From: Specibacter cremeus
GTDB taxonomy: Bacteria > Actinomycetota > Actinomycetes > Actinomycetales > Micrococcaceae
NCBI RefSeq assembly: GCF_003946885.1
Contig: NZ_RWKQ01000003.1
Location: forward strand, 27,194 to 91,193
DNA length: 64,000 bases
Direction: 5' to 3'
Below, in pieces: positions 42,364 to 52,130 of this stretch (position 1 is the stretch's first letter; each line of letters starts with the position of its first letter). Made by a program: the position numbers and the translations under genes. The notes beneath the pieces were generated by a model that did no database searches, was not told the origin of the DNA, and was given only the letters and a program-made list of their open reading frames with translations.

Positions 42364-44141
42364 GCCGGCACCTCCGCGATGGTGGCCATGGGTTGGGAGC
42401 GGTCCGTGTCCATGGTGGGCACGGCGGCCAGCAGGGCCCGGGTGTACGGGTGCCGGGCCCGCCCGGCCACCAGGTCCGCGGTGGCGATCTCCTCCACGAT
42501 TTCCCCCTGGTACATGACCAGCACGCGGCTGCACAGGCCGGTGACCACGGCGATGTCATGGGAGATCAGCAGGATCGCCGCCGCGGAGTCAACCTGCACG
42601 TCGTGGAGCACGGAGAGCACCTCGCGCTGGACCGTGACGTCCAGGGCCGTGGTGGGCTCGTCGGCGATGATGAGCGCAGGGTTGCCCATGAGGCCCATGG
42701 CGATCATCGCCCGTTGGCGCATGCCGCCGGACAGCTCGTGCGGGTGTTGGCGCGCCCGGCGGGCGGGGTCGGGGATCTTCACGTCCGCGAGCCGCCGCAC
42801 GGCCTTCGCCCACGCCTGCCGCCGGGTCAGCCCGCCATGGATGAATCCGGCCTCGGCGACCTGGCCGCCCACCCGCAGCGACGGGTTCAGCGAGGACATC
42901 GGGTCCTGGAAGACCATGGCCATCCGGGTGCCCAGCAGCCTCTCGACCGCCCGGGCGGATACGCCGGCAGGGCGGTGTTCCCCGCGCAGGGTTTCCACGC
43001 CGTCGAACACGATGGTGTCGGCGGTGACCTTCAGCGGGAAGTCGGTCAGCCCGGCCACGGACAGGCAGCTGAGCGACTTGCCCGAACCGGATTCGCCGAC
43101 GATGCCCACCACCTCGCCGCGTCCGACGTCGAAGCTGACGCCCTTGACCGGCTCGCGCCAGCCGTCGGCGTGGGGCACGGCGACGCGCAGGTTGCGCACG
43201 CGCAGCACGGCGTCACCCGACGCGTTGCCAGACACATCGTCCAGCACGTTGCCGGCCGGGAGCGCCGGGCGCGGGATCCAGCGCGGCAGCCTGTGCGTCA
43301 GGCCCGGGTTGACGCCGGTGGCCCGGGCCAGGGTCTCCCCCGCCAGGGTGAAGACGATGCCGGCCAGCACGACGGCGATGCCGGGCGCCAGGGCCGTGGC
43401 CGGGTTCACGAAGATCTTGCTCAGGCCCTCGTTGAGCATCCGGCCCCAGTCGAACTCCGGCGGCTGGACGCCCAGGCCCAGGAAGGACAGGCTGGCGAAG
43501 GCGATCAACGCCCCACCGGCCGTGACGGACGCATTGACGATCAGTGGGCCGGCGATGTTCGGCAGGATGTGCCGGGCCACCACGCGCACCTTGCCCACGC
43601 CCAGGATGCGTGCGGCGGCCACGAAGTCGCGCCCGCCCACGGAGGAGGAGAGCGTGTGGGTGAGCCGGGCGTACACGGGGATGATCGACACGCCGATGGC
43701 GAACAGCGCACCCGTGGCGCCCTGGCCGAAGATGACGGACAGGAAGATGGTCAGCAGCAGGCCCGGGAACGCGATGGCGAAGTTGAAGATCGACACCACC
43801 GCCCGGCCCAGCCGCGGCGGCATCACTGAGGGCAGCGAACCGACCACCACGCCGCACAGCACGCCGAACACGCTGGCCGCCAACGCCATGAGCACGGACA
43901 GGCGGGCCGCCGTCATGGTCCGGGCCAGCACGTCACGCCCGCCGGCGTCGGTGCCGAACAGGTGCACGGCGCCGGGCGGCTGCGACAGCGACAACGGGTC
44001 GGCGGTCGTCGCGTCGGCCCCCCAGATGACGGGCCCGAAGATGACCAGGAGGACGAGCACGGCCAGGCCGGCGGCGGCGGCCAGGCCCGTGGGCGCCAGC
44101 AGCGCGGTGCGCCAGGGCGAGCCGGTGGAACGGGCGGCCAT
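42360..44141 (-). CDS. Peptide ABC transporter permease-ATPase fusion (DppC-DppD type)
   Basis: 593 residues. The N-terminal half (about 1-300) is a DppC-like permease with about five to six helices and the EAA-type loop (FVAAARILGVGKVRVVARHI). The C-terminal half (about 320-590) is an ATPase: GIVGESGSGKSLSCLS, MVFQDPMSSLNPS, LSGGMRQRAMIAMGL, IIADEPTTALD. Such fusions are known in actinobacterial oligopeptide/nickel systems. The ATG at 44141 has AAGGAG upstream. It is in the membrane and couples ATP hydrolysis to peptide import. Confidence 0.92.
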   Translation of the reverse strand: MAARSTGSPWRTALLAPTGLAAAAGLAVLVLLVIFGPVIWGADATTADPLSLSQPPGAVHLFGTDAGGRDVLARTMTAARLSVLMALAASVFGVLCGVVVGSLPSVMPPRLGRAVVSIFNFAIAFPGLLLTIFLSVIFGQGATGALFAIGVSIIPVYARLTHTLSSSVGGRDFVAAARILGVGKVRVVARHILPNIAGPLIVNASVTAGGALIAFASLSFLGLGVQPPEFDWGRMLNEGLSKIFVNPATALAPGIAVVLAGIVFTLAGETLARATGVNPGLTHRLPRWIPRPALPAGNVLDDVSGNASGDAVLRVRNLRVAVPHADGWREPVKGVSFDVGRGEVVGIVGESGSGKSLSCLSVAGLTDFPLKVTADTIVFDGVETLRGEHRPAGVSARAVERLLGTRMAMVFQDPMSSLNPSLRVGGQVAEAGFIHGGLTRRQAWAKAVRRLADVKIPDPARRARQHPHELSGGMRQRAMIAMGLMGNPALIIADEPTTALDVTVQREVLSVLHDVQVDSAAAILLISHDIAVVTGLCSRVLVMYQGEIVEEIATADLVAGRARHPYTRALLAAVPTMDTDRSQPMATIAEVPA

Positions 44142-44142
44142 C

Positions 44143-45156
44143 TCAGCTCTCCTTGATGGTTGAGCGGGGGTCGAGGATGGCCAGCAGCACGTCCACGACC
44201 AGGTTGATGCCGAGCACGATCGCACCGTAGACCACCACGAGCGTCTGCGCCAGCGGGTAGTCCTTGCTGCGGATCGAATCGACGATCGTCATGCCCAGCC
44301 CCGGCCAGGCGAAGATGCTCTCCACCAGCACGGTCCCGGCGATCAGTGAGCCCAGGAACAGCCCGGCGATCGTCAGGGTGGAGGTCATCAGGTTCGGCAG
44401 CGCATGGCGCAGGTAGAGCCGGATGGCCGGCATCCGCTTGGCGCGGGCCGTGCGGATGTAGTCGTTGCCGAGGACGCCCAGCGCCTCGGCGCGCACGATC
44501 CTGGCCAGCGCCGCGGTGCTGCCGATCGACAGGGCTGCGACGGGCAGCACGTACGACGTCGGGCCGCCGCGCCCGGCCACCGGCAGCAGCTGGGTGGACA
44601 CGGCGAACAGGTAGACCAGCCCGACGCCCATGAGGAACTCGGGGACCACCGAGAAGAAACCGGTGACGGATGTGAAGCCCAGCTCCAGGCCACGACGGCG
44701 CCCCCCGCGCGTCAGCGCGGCGGCGAGCAACCCGAGCGGGATGGCCAGCACCAGGACCACGACCAGCGTGATGACGGCCAGTTCGGCCGTTGCCGGGAAC
44801 CGCGAGCCGATGACGTCCGCCACCGGCATGCGCAGCGTGATGGACGTGCCCGGGTGGCCGGTCAGCAACCCGCCCCAAAACCGGAAGTACTGCACCCACA
44901 ACGGCTGGTCCAGGCCCAGTTCATGCCGGCGCAGGTTCACGGCCTCCACGGGTGCCGTGGCCCCGACCGATTCGCGCGCCGGGTCGCCCGGAATCAGTTG
45001 CAGCATCAGGAACGCCGCCGTCACCAGCACCACGATGGCCACCAGGAAGCGGCCGCCGCGGCGCACCGCGAACAGGCTCCAGCTGCCCGGTGCGAACCAG
45101 CCGGTGGCCGGGCGGCGCGGCGCCCGGGCCGGGAGCGCGGACATGGTCGTGGTCAT
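44143..45156 (-). CDS. Peptide ABC transporter permease (DppB type)
   Basis: 337 residues with six membrane helices. The first helix region FLVAIVVLVTAAFLMLQLIP is followed by the periplasmic GDPARESVG loop that is typical of DppB/OppB, then LAVITLVVVLVLAIPLGLL, and the EAA-like loop YIRTARAKRMPAIRLYLRHA. It pairs with the permease half of the fusion protein. The stop at 44143 is 1 bp from the next start. Confidence 0.93.
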   Translation of the reverse strand: MTTTMSALPARAPRRPATGWFAPGSWSLFAVRRGGRFLVAIVVLVTAAFLMLQLIPGDPARESVGATAPVEAVNLRRHELGLDQPLWVQYFRFWGGLLTGHPGTSITLRMPVADVIGSRFPATAELAVITLVVVLVLAIPLGLLAAALTRGGRRRGLELGFTSVTGFFSVVPEFLMGVGLVYLFAVSTQLLPVAGRGGPTSYVLPVAALSIGSTAALARIVRAEALGVLGNDYIRTARAKRMPAIRLYLRHALPNLMTSTLTIAGLFLGSLIAGTVLVESIFAWPGLGMTIVDSIRSKDYPLAQTLVVVYGAIVLGINLVVDVLLAILDPRSTIKES

Positions 45157-45174
45157 GGTGTCGCCTTCCGCCTG

Positions 45175-46779
45175 CTACTTCAGTACCCGGATGCTGGGGC
45201 CGGTGAGGGATCCCGCCAGCGCCAGGGCCGCCTTGTTGAGGTACATGGAGGTGGGCTGGCTGGCGAAGGGAACCACGTCGGCCGTGCGGAACAGCGCCGT
45301 CTCCGCCTCACCCCAGGCCGCACAGGCCGGCTCGCCGACCAGCGCGGAGGCCTTCGCGACCGCGGCATCGTAGCCGGCGTTCGAGATCGAGGCGAAGTTG
45401 GCGCCCTCGGCGGGCGCCGGGCCGGAGACCAGCGGCACGATGGTGCTGGGGGTGCTGATGTTCACCGGTTCCCAGGCCACGTCCCAGTCGCCGTTGTTCG
45501 CCCCGCCGAGCAGCTTGGTGCCGACCGTGTTGGAATCACCGCCGTTGAGCGCCACCGTGACGCCCAGCTTGGCCCACTGCTGCTGCGTGTATTCCGCCGC
45601 GGCCGTGGTGGTGTCGTTGAGGATCTCGTACAGCAGGGTCAGCTTGAGCGGCTTGCCGTCCTTGCTGCGCTTGCCGTCGGCACCCAGCCGCCAGCCGGCG
45701 TCGTCCAACTTCTTCGCTGCAGCAGCGGCGTCGAACCCGGGCAGCGCCTTGGTGGTGTCGAGCTGGCAGGCCAGCGGCGCGACGCCGGACAGCTGGGTGG
45801 AGCGGGTGCCCTTGCCGGCCGTCATGATCTTCGTGACGTTGTCCAGGTCGAGGCCGGCCGTCAACGCCTCGCGCACGGCCGGGTCCGCCGTGGGCTTGCC
45901 GGCCAGCTGGTTGTAGAACATCTCGCCGACGGGTCGCTGCTTGGTAAAGGGCGTGAGGTTCGCCGCCTTCACCCGTGCCTCGTCCGGGCCGTTGACGGGG
46001 GCCGCGTTCAGGGCGCCGGAGAGCAGCAGGTTGGCGGCAGTGCTCTCATTGGCGACGATCTTGAACGTGATCGTGGCCGGGACACCGGGGGTCTCGGACG
46101 TGGTCTTGCCGTCCGGACCCCAGGTGTAACCGGCGCGCCGGACCAGCGTGTAGTGGTCGTTGGCGACCGCCTCCTTGAGCGTGAACAGGCCCGACCCGAT
46201 GGACGCGGCGTCCGCGGCCTTGGGGTTCTTCAGGGCAGCCTCGCACACGATGTTCAGATTGGAGGCGTTGGCCAGCAGAAACGGGGACGGTTTGGGCGTG
46301 GCCAGCGTGACCTTGCCGGTGGCAACGTCGGCCGTGGCCTTCACGTTGCCGGGCACCCAGGCGCCGCGCAACGGGGAGTTGTTGGCCTTGTCGGCCACGA
46401 AGTTGAAGTTGTCGGCCACCGTCTGCGCATCCAGCTTGGAACCGTCCGAGCACGTGATGCCGGGCTTGAGCGTGAACGTGACCTCGTTCGGCTTCTCCGT
46501 CCAGGAAGCAGCCAGCCAGGGCTTGAACTGGCCGGTGACCGGGTCCTGGAACGTCATGCGGTCGTACAGGAAGTTCACCACTTGGCGGGCGTCGCTGCTG
46601 ACGGTCATGAGTGGGCTCAGGCTGCCCGGGTCACTGACCATCGAGGCCGTGAACGTGCCGTCCGTGGCGTAGTCGGCCGCCGATGGCGTCCTCGCCGCAT
46701 TCCCGCCGCCACCGCACGCGGACAGCGCGAGCGCCGTGCCGGCGGCGAGCGCCAAGGCGGCCTGCATTTTCCTTGACAT
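45175..46779 (-). CDS. Peptide ABC transporter substrate-binding lipoprotein
   Basis: 534 residues. A lipoprotein signal peptide ends at C22 (ALALSACGGGG), so the mature protein is anchored to the outer face of the membrane. The SBP_bac_5 (cluster C) family fold is seen in VVNFLYDRMTFQDPVTGQF, PWLAASWTEKPNEVTFTLK and VREALTAGLDLDNVTKIM. It captures oligopeptides or related compounds for the transporter. It is first gene of the operon that runs to 35056. Confidence 0.92.
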   Translation of the reverse strand: MSRKMQAALALAAGTALALSACGGGGNAARTPSAADYATDGTFTASMVSDPGSLSPLMTVSSDARQVVNFLYDRMTFQDPVTGQFKPWLAASWTEKPNEVTFTLKPGITCSDGSKLDAQTVADNFNFVADKANNSPLRGAWVPGNVKATADVATGKVTLATPKPSPFLLANASNLNIVCEAALKNPKAADAASIGSGLFTLKEAVANDHYTLVRRAGYTWGPDGKTTSETPGVPATITFKIVANESTAANLLLSGALNAAPVNGPDEARVKAANLTPFTKQRPVGEMFYNQLAGKPTADPAVREALTAGLDLDNVTKIMTAGKGTRSTQLSGVAPLACQLDTTKALPGFDAAAAAKKLDDAGWRLGADGKRSKDGKPLKLTLLYEILNDTTTAAAEYTQQQWAKLGVTVALNGGDSNTVGTKLLGGANNGDWDVAWEPVNISTPSTIVPLVSGPAPAEGANFASISNAGYDAAVAKASALVGEPACAAWGEAETALFRTADVVPFASQPTSMYLNKAALALAGSLTGPSIRVLK

Positions 46780-46970
46780 TGGTCCTCCACACCGTAGGGC
46801 GGGACCGGGCGGCCCGCGACGTTCGGCCCGTCCGGTGTCCGGGCCGGGTCACTTACCAGCGTCGCAGCACGGGTAAGGCCGGTCATCGTCGGAAACAACG
46901 AAAGTTGGCGTGGCACTGGTCGGTTTCAACAATTGAGGCGAGAAGGGGCCGCCACCGGCGCGCCCGTGAC

Positions 46971-47051
46971 AACCCGGCTACGGTGCACAAGCGCACCGAA
47001 ACGGGCCGAAACAGGCCCGGAATGGTGCGCTTGTGCACCGCAATTGGGTTC
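46971..47051. repeat. Family 2 palindromic repeat, copy C
   Basis: Inner arms CGGTGCACAAGCGCACC (46981-46997) and GGTGCGCTTGTGCACCG (47024-47040) are a perfect 17-base inverted repeat around a 26-base loop that contains GGCCCGGAAT. Outer arms AACCCGGCTA / CAATTGGGTT are imperfect. The right end runs into the PucR stop codon. The remaining intergenic DNA (46780-46970) shows no convincing promoter. Confidence 0.82.
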
Positions 47052-48762
47052 AGCGTGCCCCGCCGAACAGCCGCAGCTGCAACAGCAGAGCGAAGCGCTG
47101 GTCCGGGTCGGTGGGGTCGATGCCGCCGATCTCGCACAGCTTCCGCAACCGGTACCGGAACGTGTTCTGGTGCACGTGCACGGCCGCGGCCGCCGCGGTC
47201 ACGTCGCCGAACGCATCGAGCCAGGCGGCCAGGGTGGCCACCAGGTCCCCGGCGTGGTCGCGGTCGTGGGCGGCCAGCACGGCCAGCGGCCCACTCACCT
47301 CCTCCCGGCCGGCGGCCAGCATGTCGGCCAGGCGCATCATGAGCGCCTCTACCTGCACGTCGGCCCCGGCGGCCACCCGGGTGCGGGCCGGCCCGGGTGA
47401 CCTGGCCAGCAACACGCGCAGCGCCGAATCGGCCTCGGCACGTGAACGGTTCAGCCGTCCGGCAGAGGACACCACCGCACCCAGCCCCACGGCCAGCGTG
47501 TCACGGCCCAACCGTGCCACCAGGTTCTCCGCCGCCCGCCGCACCGGATCGGCGCCGTGCTCCGCGGCGGGCGGCCCCTCGGATCGGGCGCCGGCCGGCC
47601 CCGCTGCGGCCCCGGTCCGGGTGCCGAAGCCGCGGCGGGGCACGGGCAGCACGCCGTAAACCCGGCCGCCGATCCGCGCCGTGACGGACAGCGGATTGAC
47701 GGTGTCCAGGTGCAGGCCCATCGCCCCGGCCACCCGGTCCAGCTCGGCCTCGCCCTCGGCCGTGCCGGCGTCCACGCCGTGGAGCCCGGCCGCCAACACG
47801 GCCACGCCGTGCGCCGCGAACCCGATCCGGGCCGCGGCCTCCTCCGCGGGCGCGCCGCCCTCGAGCAGCATCACGACCAGTCCGTAGCGCAGCCGGGCGG
47901 CGGCGTCGGCGGCCGTGCGGACGCGCAACATGCTCAACGCCACCATATCCGCGGCCTCGGTCAGGGCTCGGTCACGGTGCGGGTCCAGGGGCGCGTCGAC
48001 GACAGCCCAGATGGAGCCGACCGTCTCGCTGCCGGCACGGATACGCATGCCCACGCGGGGACGGATGCCGGGGCCGATTGAGGGCAGGAACACGGGGGTG
48101 GACGAATCGTAGATGGCCTTGAACGCCCCCTGGGAGCGCAGGAGGCGCGAATACTCGGCCGGCACCTGGTGACCGAGCACCGACTGCTTGCGGGCCTCGT
48201 CGGCGGCGGCCTGGTCGGCGGAGAAGGCCAGGATGCGCGAATCAAGGTTCTCGATCGTGACCGGGCCGCCGATGATCGCGGCCACCGAGTTGGCTACGTC
48301 GAACAGGTCGGGCGCCACGCCCTCCGGCGCATCCGCGCCCGGCCCCGCCTCGCCCACCGTGACGCTCTGCAGCACGGCGGCCAGTCGCAGCCACGACGCC
48401 CCCTCGGCCAGTCCCAGCACCGCCACCCCGGCGGCCAGCGTGCGCTCCAGCAGCGCCGGGTCCGGCCTCACCGACGCGTGCAGGACGACGCCGGCCGCCC
48501 TCGCGCGGGCGAGATCCGCCAGCAGCCGGTCCAGTTCGGCGGCCTCCGGCCGCCCGGGCGCCAGCACCAGCATGCCCTCGGCCAAGTCCGCCAGCGGGCC
48601 ACCCCCCGATTCGGCCAGCCACACGCCGGTGACGGTACGCGGCGCGGCCGGCAGCGGCGCGTCGAAGCGCAGCAGCGTGGCGCCCAGCCGCCGCTGCAGC
48701 CCGGCCAGCGTGGCCCCGGCCCCGGCGGTGTGGCCGGGCAGGGGCGGATGGGTCGCTCTCAT
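47050..48762 (-). CDS. PucR-family transcriptional regulator
   Basis: 570 residues. The N-terminal part (about 30-160) resembles the purine-catabolism PucR sensing domain, the middle (about 160-280) a GAF-like domain (SVAAIIGGPVTIENLDSRIL), followed by a GGDEF-like CdaR region with AVGLGAVVSSAGRLNRS. The C-terminal helix-turn-helix is AAAAAVHVHQNTFRYRLRKLCE, split here around HQNTFRYRL. PucR/CdaR proteins sense metabolites and activate catabolic operons. It is upstream of the peptide operon in the same direction and downstream of kbl, so it may control either; the repeat separates it from the peptide operon. Confidence 0.9.
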   Translation of the reverse strand: MRATHPPLPGHTAGAGATLAGLQRRLGATLLRFDAPLPAAPRTVTGVWLAESGGGPLADLAEGMLVLAPGRPEAAELDRLLADLARARAAGVVLHASVRPDPALLERTLAAGVAVLGLAEGASWLRLAAVLQSVTVGEAGPGADAPEGVAPDLFDVANSVAAIIGGPVTIENLDSRILAFSADQAAADEARKQSVLGHQVPAEYSRLLRSQGAFKAIYDSSTPVFLPSIGPGIRPRVGMRIRAGSETVGSIWAVVDAPLDPHRDRALTEAADMVALSMLRVRTAADAAARLRYGLVVMLLEGGAPAEEAAARIGFAAHGVAVLAAGLHGVDAGTAEGEAELDRVAGAMGLHLDTVNPLSVTARIGGRVYGVLPVPRRGFGTRTGAAAGPAGARSEGPPAAEHGADPVRRAAENLVARLGRDTLAVGLGAVVSSAGRLNRSRAEADSALRVLLARSPGPARTRVAAGADVQVEALMMRLADMLAAGREEVSGPLAVLAAHDRDHAGDLVATLAAWLDAFGDVTAAAAAVHVHQNTFRYRLRKLCEIGGIDPTDPDQRFALLLQLRLFGGAR

Positions 48763-48809
48763 GCCACCAACCTATCGGGTCGCGCGGGGCTGCCGGCGCC
48801 CGCCGCGGG

Positions 48810-50003
48810 TCAGTCTCCTACTGTCGCCGCGCGGGCGGCGACGAAGGCACGCACGCACGTTTCGACGTCGTCCGTGCTGTGCGCGGCGGAGAGCTGGACG
48901 CGGATCCGGGCGGCGCCGCGCGGCACCACCGGGAAGCTGAACGCCGTCACGTACACGCCATGGGCCAGCATCTCATCGGCGATCCGGGCCGCCACGACGG
49001 CATCACCGAACATGACGGGGACGATCGCGTGCTCGCCGTCCAGCAGGTCGAAGCCCTCGTCCTGCATGCGGCGGCGGAACAGGGCGGCGTTCTCGAACAG
49101 CTTGCTCCGCAGCTCGCCGGAGCCGGCCACCAGGTCCAGGGCGGTCAGCGTGGCCGCGACGATGGCCGGGGCCAGCGAGTTGGAGAACAGGTAAGGGCGC
49201 GCCTTCTGCCGCAGCATGGCCACGATCTCGGCCCGGCCGGACACGTACCCGCCGGACGCGCCGCCCAGGGCCTTGCCGAACGTGCCGGTGTAGATGTCCA
49301 CGCGGTCGGAGACGCCGGCGTGCTCGGGCGTGCCGGCGCCGGTGGCCCCCATGAAGCCGACGGCGTGCGAGTCGTCCACCATGACGAGCGCGTCGTACGC
49401 CTCGGCCAGGTCGCAGATGGCGGCCAGCGGGGCCAGGTAGCCGTCCATGGAGAACACGCCGTCCGTGACGACGACCCTGCGCCGGGCGCCGGCGGCCGCC
49501 TTCAGCTGGGCCTCGAGGTCGGCCATGTCCTGGTTCGCGTACCGGTACCGGGCGGCCTTCGACAGCCGGATCCCGTCGATGATCGAGGCATGGTTGAGGG
49601 CATCGGAGATGATGGCGTCCTCCGGGCCGAACAGGGACTCGAATACGCCGCCGTTGGCGTCGAAGCAGGACGAGAACAAGATGGTGTCCTCGGTGCCCAG
49701 GAATTCGGCGACCCGCCGCTCCAGGGCCAGGTGCAGGTCCTGGGTGCCACAGATGAATCGCACGCTGGCCATGCCGAAGCCGCGCGCATCCATGGCGGCC
49801 TTGGCCGAGGCGATGATGTCCGGATGGTCGGCCAGGCCCAGGTAGTTGTTGGCGCAGAAGTTCAGGACGGGCACGCCCTCGTGGTCCCCGGCCCGGACGT
49901 GGCTAGACTGCGGGGAGGTGATGCGCCGCTCGGTCTTGAACAGGCCGGACGCGCGGATCTCGTCCAGTTCCGCGGCGAGCTGGTCCTTCATGGCGGTGTA
50001 CAT
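48810..50003 (-). CDS. kbl: Glycine C-acetyltransferase (2-amino-3-ketobutyrate CoA ligase)
   Basis: 397 residues, alpha-oxoamine synthase family. It cleaves 2-amino-3-ketobutyrate with CoA to glycine and acetyl-CoA. Motifs: [23 protein letters not shown]-like [49 protein letters not shown] and the PLP lysine in [22 protein letters not shown] precedes the ATG. The gene is 21 bp downstream of tdh, forming the usual threonine-degradation pair. Confidence 0.95.
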   Translation of the reverse strand: MYTAMKDQLAAELDEIRASGLFKTERRITSPQSSHVRAGDHEGVPVLNFCANNYLGLADHPDIIASAKAAMDARGFGMASVRFICGTQDLHLALERRVAEFLGTEDTILFSSCFDANGGVFESLFGPEDAIISDALNHASIIDGIRLSKAARYRYANQDMADLEAQLKAAAGARRRVVVTDGVFSMDGYLAPLAAICDLAEAYDALVMVDDSHAVGFMGATGAGTPEHAGVSDRVDIYTGTFGKALGGASGGYVSGRAEIVAMLRQKARPYLFSNSLAPAIVAATLTALDLVAGSGELRSKLFENAALFRRRMQDEGFDLLDGEHAIVPVMFGDAVVAARIADEMLAHGVYVTAFSFPVVPRGAARIRVQLSAAHSTDDVETCVRAFVAARAATVGD

Positions 50004-50024
50004 GGTGCTCCTTTGTTCTGGCGA

Positions 50025-51077
50025 TCAGGCGGAAAAGACGGACCAGTCCAGCACGACCTTGCCGCCGCGGCCGGACTTCGCGATCTCGAAGCCGCACTCC
50101 CAGTCCGTGGCCGGCAGCGTGTCCGTGACGACGGAGGAGATGGCCGCGTGCAGCACCGGGTTGGAGGACAGCATGGCACTCATGGCGTACCAGGTCTCGA
50201 ACATCTCCCGGCCGTAGATGCCCTTGAGCGTGAGCATATGCGTGACCACCTTCCCCCAGTTGATGTCGATCGGCTCGCTGGGCAGCCCCAGCATGGCGAT
50301 GCGCCCGCCATGGTTCATGTTGTCGATCATCTCCGGCAGCGCGCCCGGGTGGCCGGACATCTCCAATCCCACGTCGAAGCCCTCGCGCATGCCCAGTTCC
50401 CGCTGGGCTTCCCGCAGCCGCGTGGTGGCGACGTTGACGGCCAGGTCGGCGCCCATCGCGGCGGCCATCGCCAGCCGGGGTTCGGAGACGTCGGTGATGA
50501 CGATATGCCGGGCCCCGGCGTGCCGGGCGACGGCGGCGGCCATCAGCCCGATGGGGCCGGCGCCGGTGATGAGCACGTCCTCGCCGACGAGTCCGTAGCT
50601 GAGCGCCGTGTGGACGGCGTTGCCGAAGGGGTCGAAGATGGCGCCGAGCTCGGGTGTGACGGACGGGTCATGGTGCACCCACACGTTCGTTTCGGGGATG
50701 ACCACGTATTCGGCGAACGCCCCGTCACGCTGGACGCCGACGGAGACGGTGTTGATGCACATCTGCCGCCGCCCGGCCCGGCAGTTGCGGCACATGCCGC
50801 ACACCACATGGCCCTCGCCGGAGACCTTGTCACCGACCCTGATGTTGCCCACCTCGTCGCCGACCGCCACGACCTCGCCGTAGAACTCGTGGCCGGCGAT
50901 CAGCGGGGCGTTGATGTTCTCCGCAGCCCACGCGTCCCAGGCCTGGATGTGCAGGTCGGTGCCGCAGATGCCGGTGGCGCGGACGCGGATGAGCACGTCG
51001 GCGCGGCCGGGGGCCGGTTCGGGGCGGTCGACGAGCTCGAAGCCGGCGTGCGGGCCGGACTTGTACAGTGCCTTCAA
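50025..51077 (-). CDS. tdh: L-threonine 3-dehydrogenase
   Basis: 350 residues, zinc medium-chain dehydrogenase. Catalytic zinc ligands are in [15 protein letters not shown] and [12 protein letters not shown]; structural zinc cysteines are in [19 protein letters not shown] binding is [18 protein letters not shown]. It oxidises threonine to 2-amino-3-ketobutyrate for Kbl. The only in-frame start near the N-terminus is TTG at 51077; a nearby ATG is out of frame because of a short tandem duplication and opens a six-residue ORF ending on the TTG. Confidence 0.94.
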   Translation of the reverse strand: MKALYKSGPHAGFELVDRPEPAPGRADVLIRVRATGICGTDLHIQAWDAWAAENINAPLIAGHEFYGEVVAVGDEVGNIRVGDKVSGEGHVVCGMCRNCRAGRRQMCINTVSVGVQRDGAFAEYVVIPETNVWVHHDPSVTPELGAIFDPFGNAVHTALSYGLVGEDVLITGAGPIGLMAAAVARHAGARHIVITDVSEPRLAMAAAMGADLAVNVATTRLREAQRELGMREGFDVGLEMSGHPGALPEMIDNMNHGGRIAMLGLPSEPIDINWGKVVTHMLTLKGIYGREMFETWYAMSAMLSSNPVLHAAISSVVTDTLPATDWECGFEIAKSGRGGKVVLDWSVFSA

Positions 51078-51094
51078 TGGTCCAGTGCCTTCAT
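51074..51094 (-). other. Six-codon leader ORF overlapping the tdh start
   Basis: ATG at 51094 encodes MKALDH and stops with a TGA that overlaps the tdh TTG by two bases (ATTGA). The words TGAAGGCACTG occur twice in tandem here, so the original tdh start (MKALYKSG) was apparently duplicated and the first copy is now a mini-ORF. Ribosomes ending at the TGA could restart on the TTG. Confidence 0.6.
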
Positions 51095-51130
51095 GGCTTC
51101 CATTACAGCCCCGATTACCATTTAGCACAA

Positions 51131-51152
51131 TTGAAAATTCCTCCATCTTCAA
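51131..51152. promoter_or_regulatory. Inverted repeat between tdh and the LysR gene
   Basis: TTGAA (51131-51135) and TTCAA (51148-51152) form a dyad in the AT-rich 106-bp intergenic region. This is where a LysR-type protein would bind to control itself and the divergent operon. A TAGCGT word just before the LysR GTG may be a -10 of a leaderless message. Confidence 0.45.
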
Positions 51153-51183
51153 ATTAGCCGAGACTAACTGGTAGCGTGGGCGG

Positions 51184-52122
51184 GTGGAGATCCACCAACT
51201 GCAGATGCTGCGCGAACTTGGCGAGCTCGGCAGTGTCAAGGCCGTGGCCGAGGCACTGTCCGTCACCCCGTCCGCCGTCTCCCAGCAGCTGGCGGTGCTG
51301 CAGCGCGGCATCGACACGCCGCTGACGCGCAAGGACGGGCGGAACCTGGTGCTCACCGAGGCCGGCCAGGTGCTCGCGGACGCCGGCGCCCAGGTCATCA
51401 GTGCCATGGCCGGGGCGCGCGCCGCGATCGGCAATTACGAGCAGGACCGCCTGGGCACGGTCACCATCAGCGGCTTCCACAGCGCCGGGCAGGCCCTGTT
51501 CGGCCCCCTGGTGCGCGAGCTCGCCGCCCAGCGCGCGGCGCCGGCGGACGACGACGGCGCGGGCGGCGCGCCGCAGGTCCGGTTGAGCGACGAGGACGTG
51601 GCGCAGCACGACTTTCCCGCGCTCACGGCCCGCTACGACCTGGTCCTCGCCCACCGCATGGACCACAGCCCCGCCTGGCCGGCGTCGAAGGTGCACGTCA
51701 TCCCCCTGGCCCACGAACCGCTGGACGTCGCCCTGTCCGTCCACCACCCGCTGGCGGGCCAAACGGCCCTGTCTCCCGCCGACGTCGTCGATCAACCGTG
51801 GGTCACGAGCCGCGCCGGCTACTCCCCCGCCGACGTGCTGGCGGCCATTGGCGCCATGGCGAGCCGGCCGGTCAACGTGGTGCACCGGATCAACGACTAT
51901 TCGACCGTCGCGGCGCTGGTGGCGACCGGCGACGTCGTCGGGCTGCTGCCGCGCTACACGTCGGCGCCCGCGCTTGACCCGGGGGTGGTGCTGCGCCCGT
52001 TGAGCGGCATCAGCACGCGCCGGCGCATCGACCTGCTCGCCCGGCCGGAGAGCCTCAAGCGGGCATCGGTGCTGATCGTCGCCGAGGCGCTGCAACACGT
52101 CATGGCGCGGCTGGCGGCCTGA
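51184..52122 (+). CDS. LysR-family transcriptional regulator
   Basis: 312 residues. The N-terminal winged helix-turn-helix is [20 protein letters not shown] followed by [17 protein letters not shown]. The rest is the periplasmic-binding-like effector domain; it contains an Ala/Asp/Gly-rich insertion (about 115-130) where the first sub-domain strand normally lies. Start is GTG. It is divergent from tdh-kbl and may regulate it, though not certain. Confidence 0.92.
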   Translation: MEIHQLQMLRELGELGSVKAVAEALSVTPSAVSQQLAVLQRGIDTPLTRKDGRNLVLTEAGQVLADAGAQVISAMAGARAAIGNYEQDRLGTVTISGFHSAGQALFGPLVRELAAQRAAPADDDGAGGAPQVRLSDEDVAQHDFPALTARYDLVLAHRMDHSPAWPASKVHVIPLAHEPLDVALSVHHPLAGQTALSPADVVDQPWVTSRAGYSPADVLAAIGAMASRPVNVVHRINDYSTVAALVATGDVVGLLPRYTSAPALDPGVVLRPLSGISTRRRIDLLARPESLKRASVLIVAEALQHVMARLAA

Positions 52123-52130
52123 TTCCGCCC

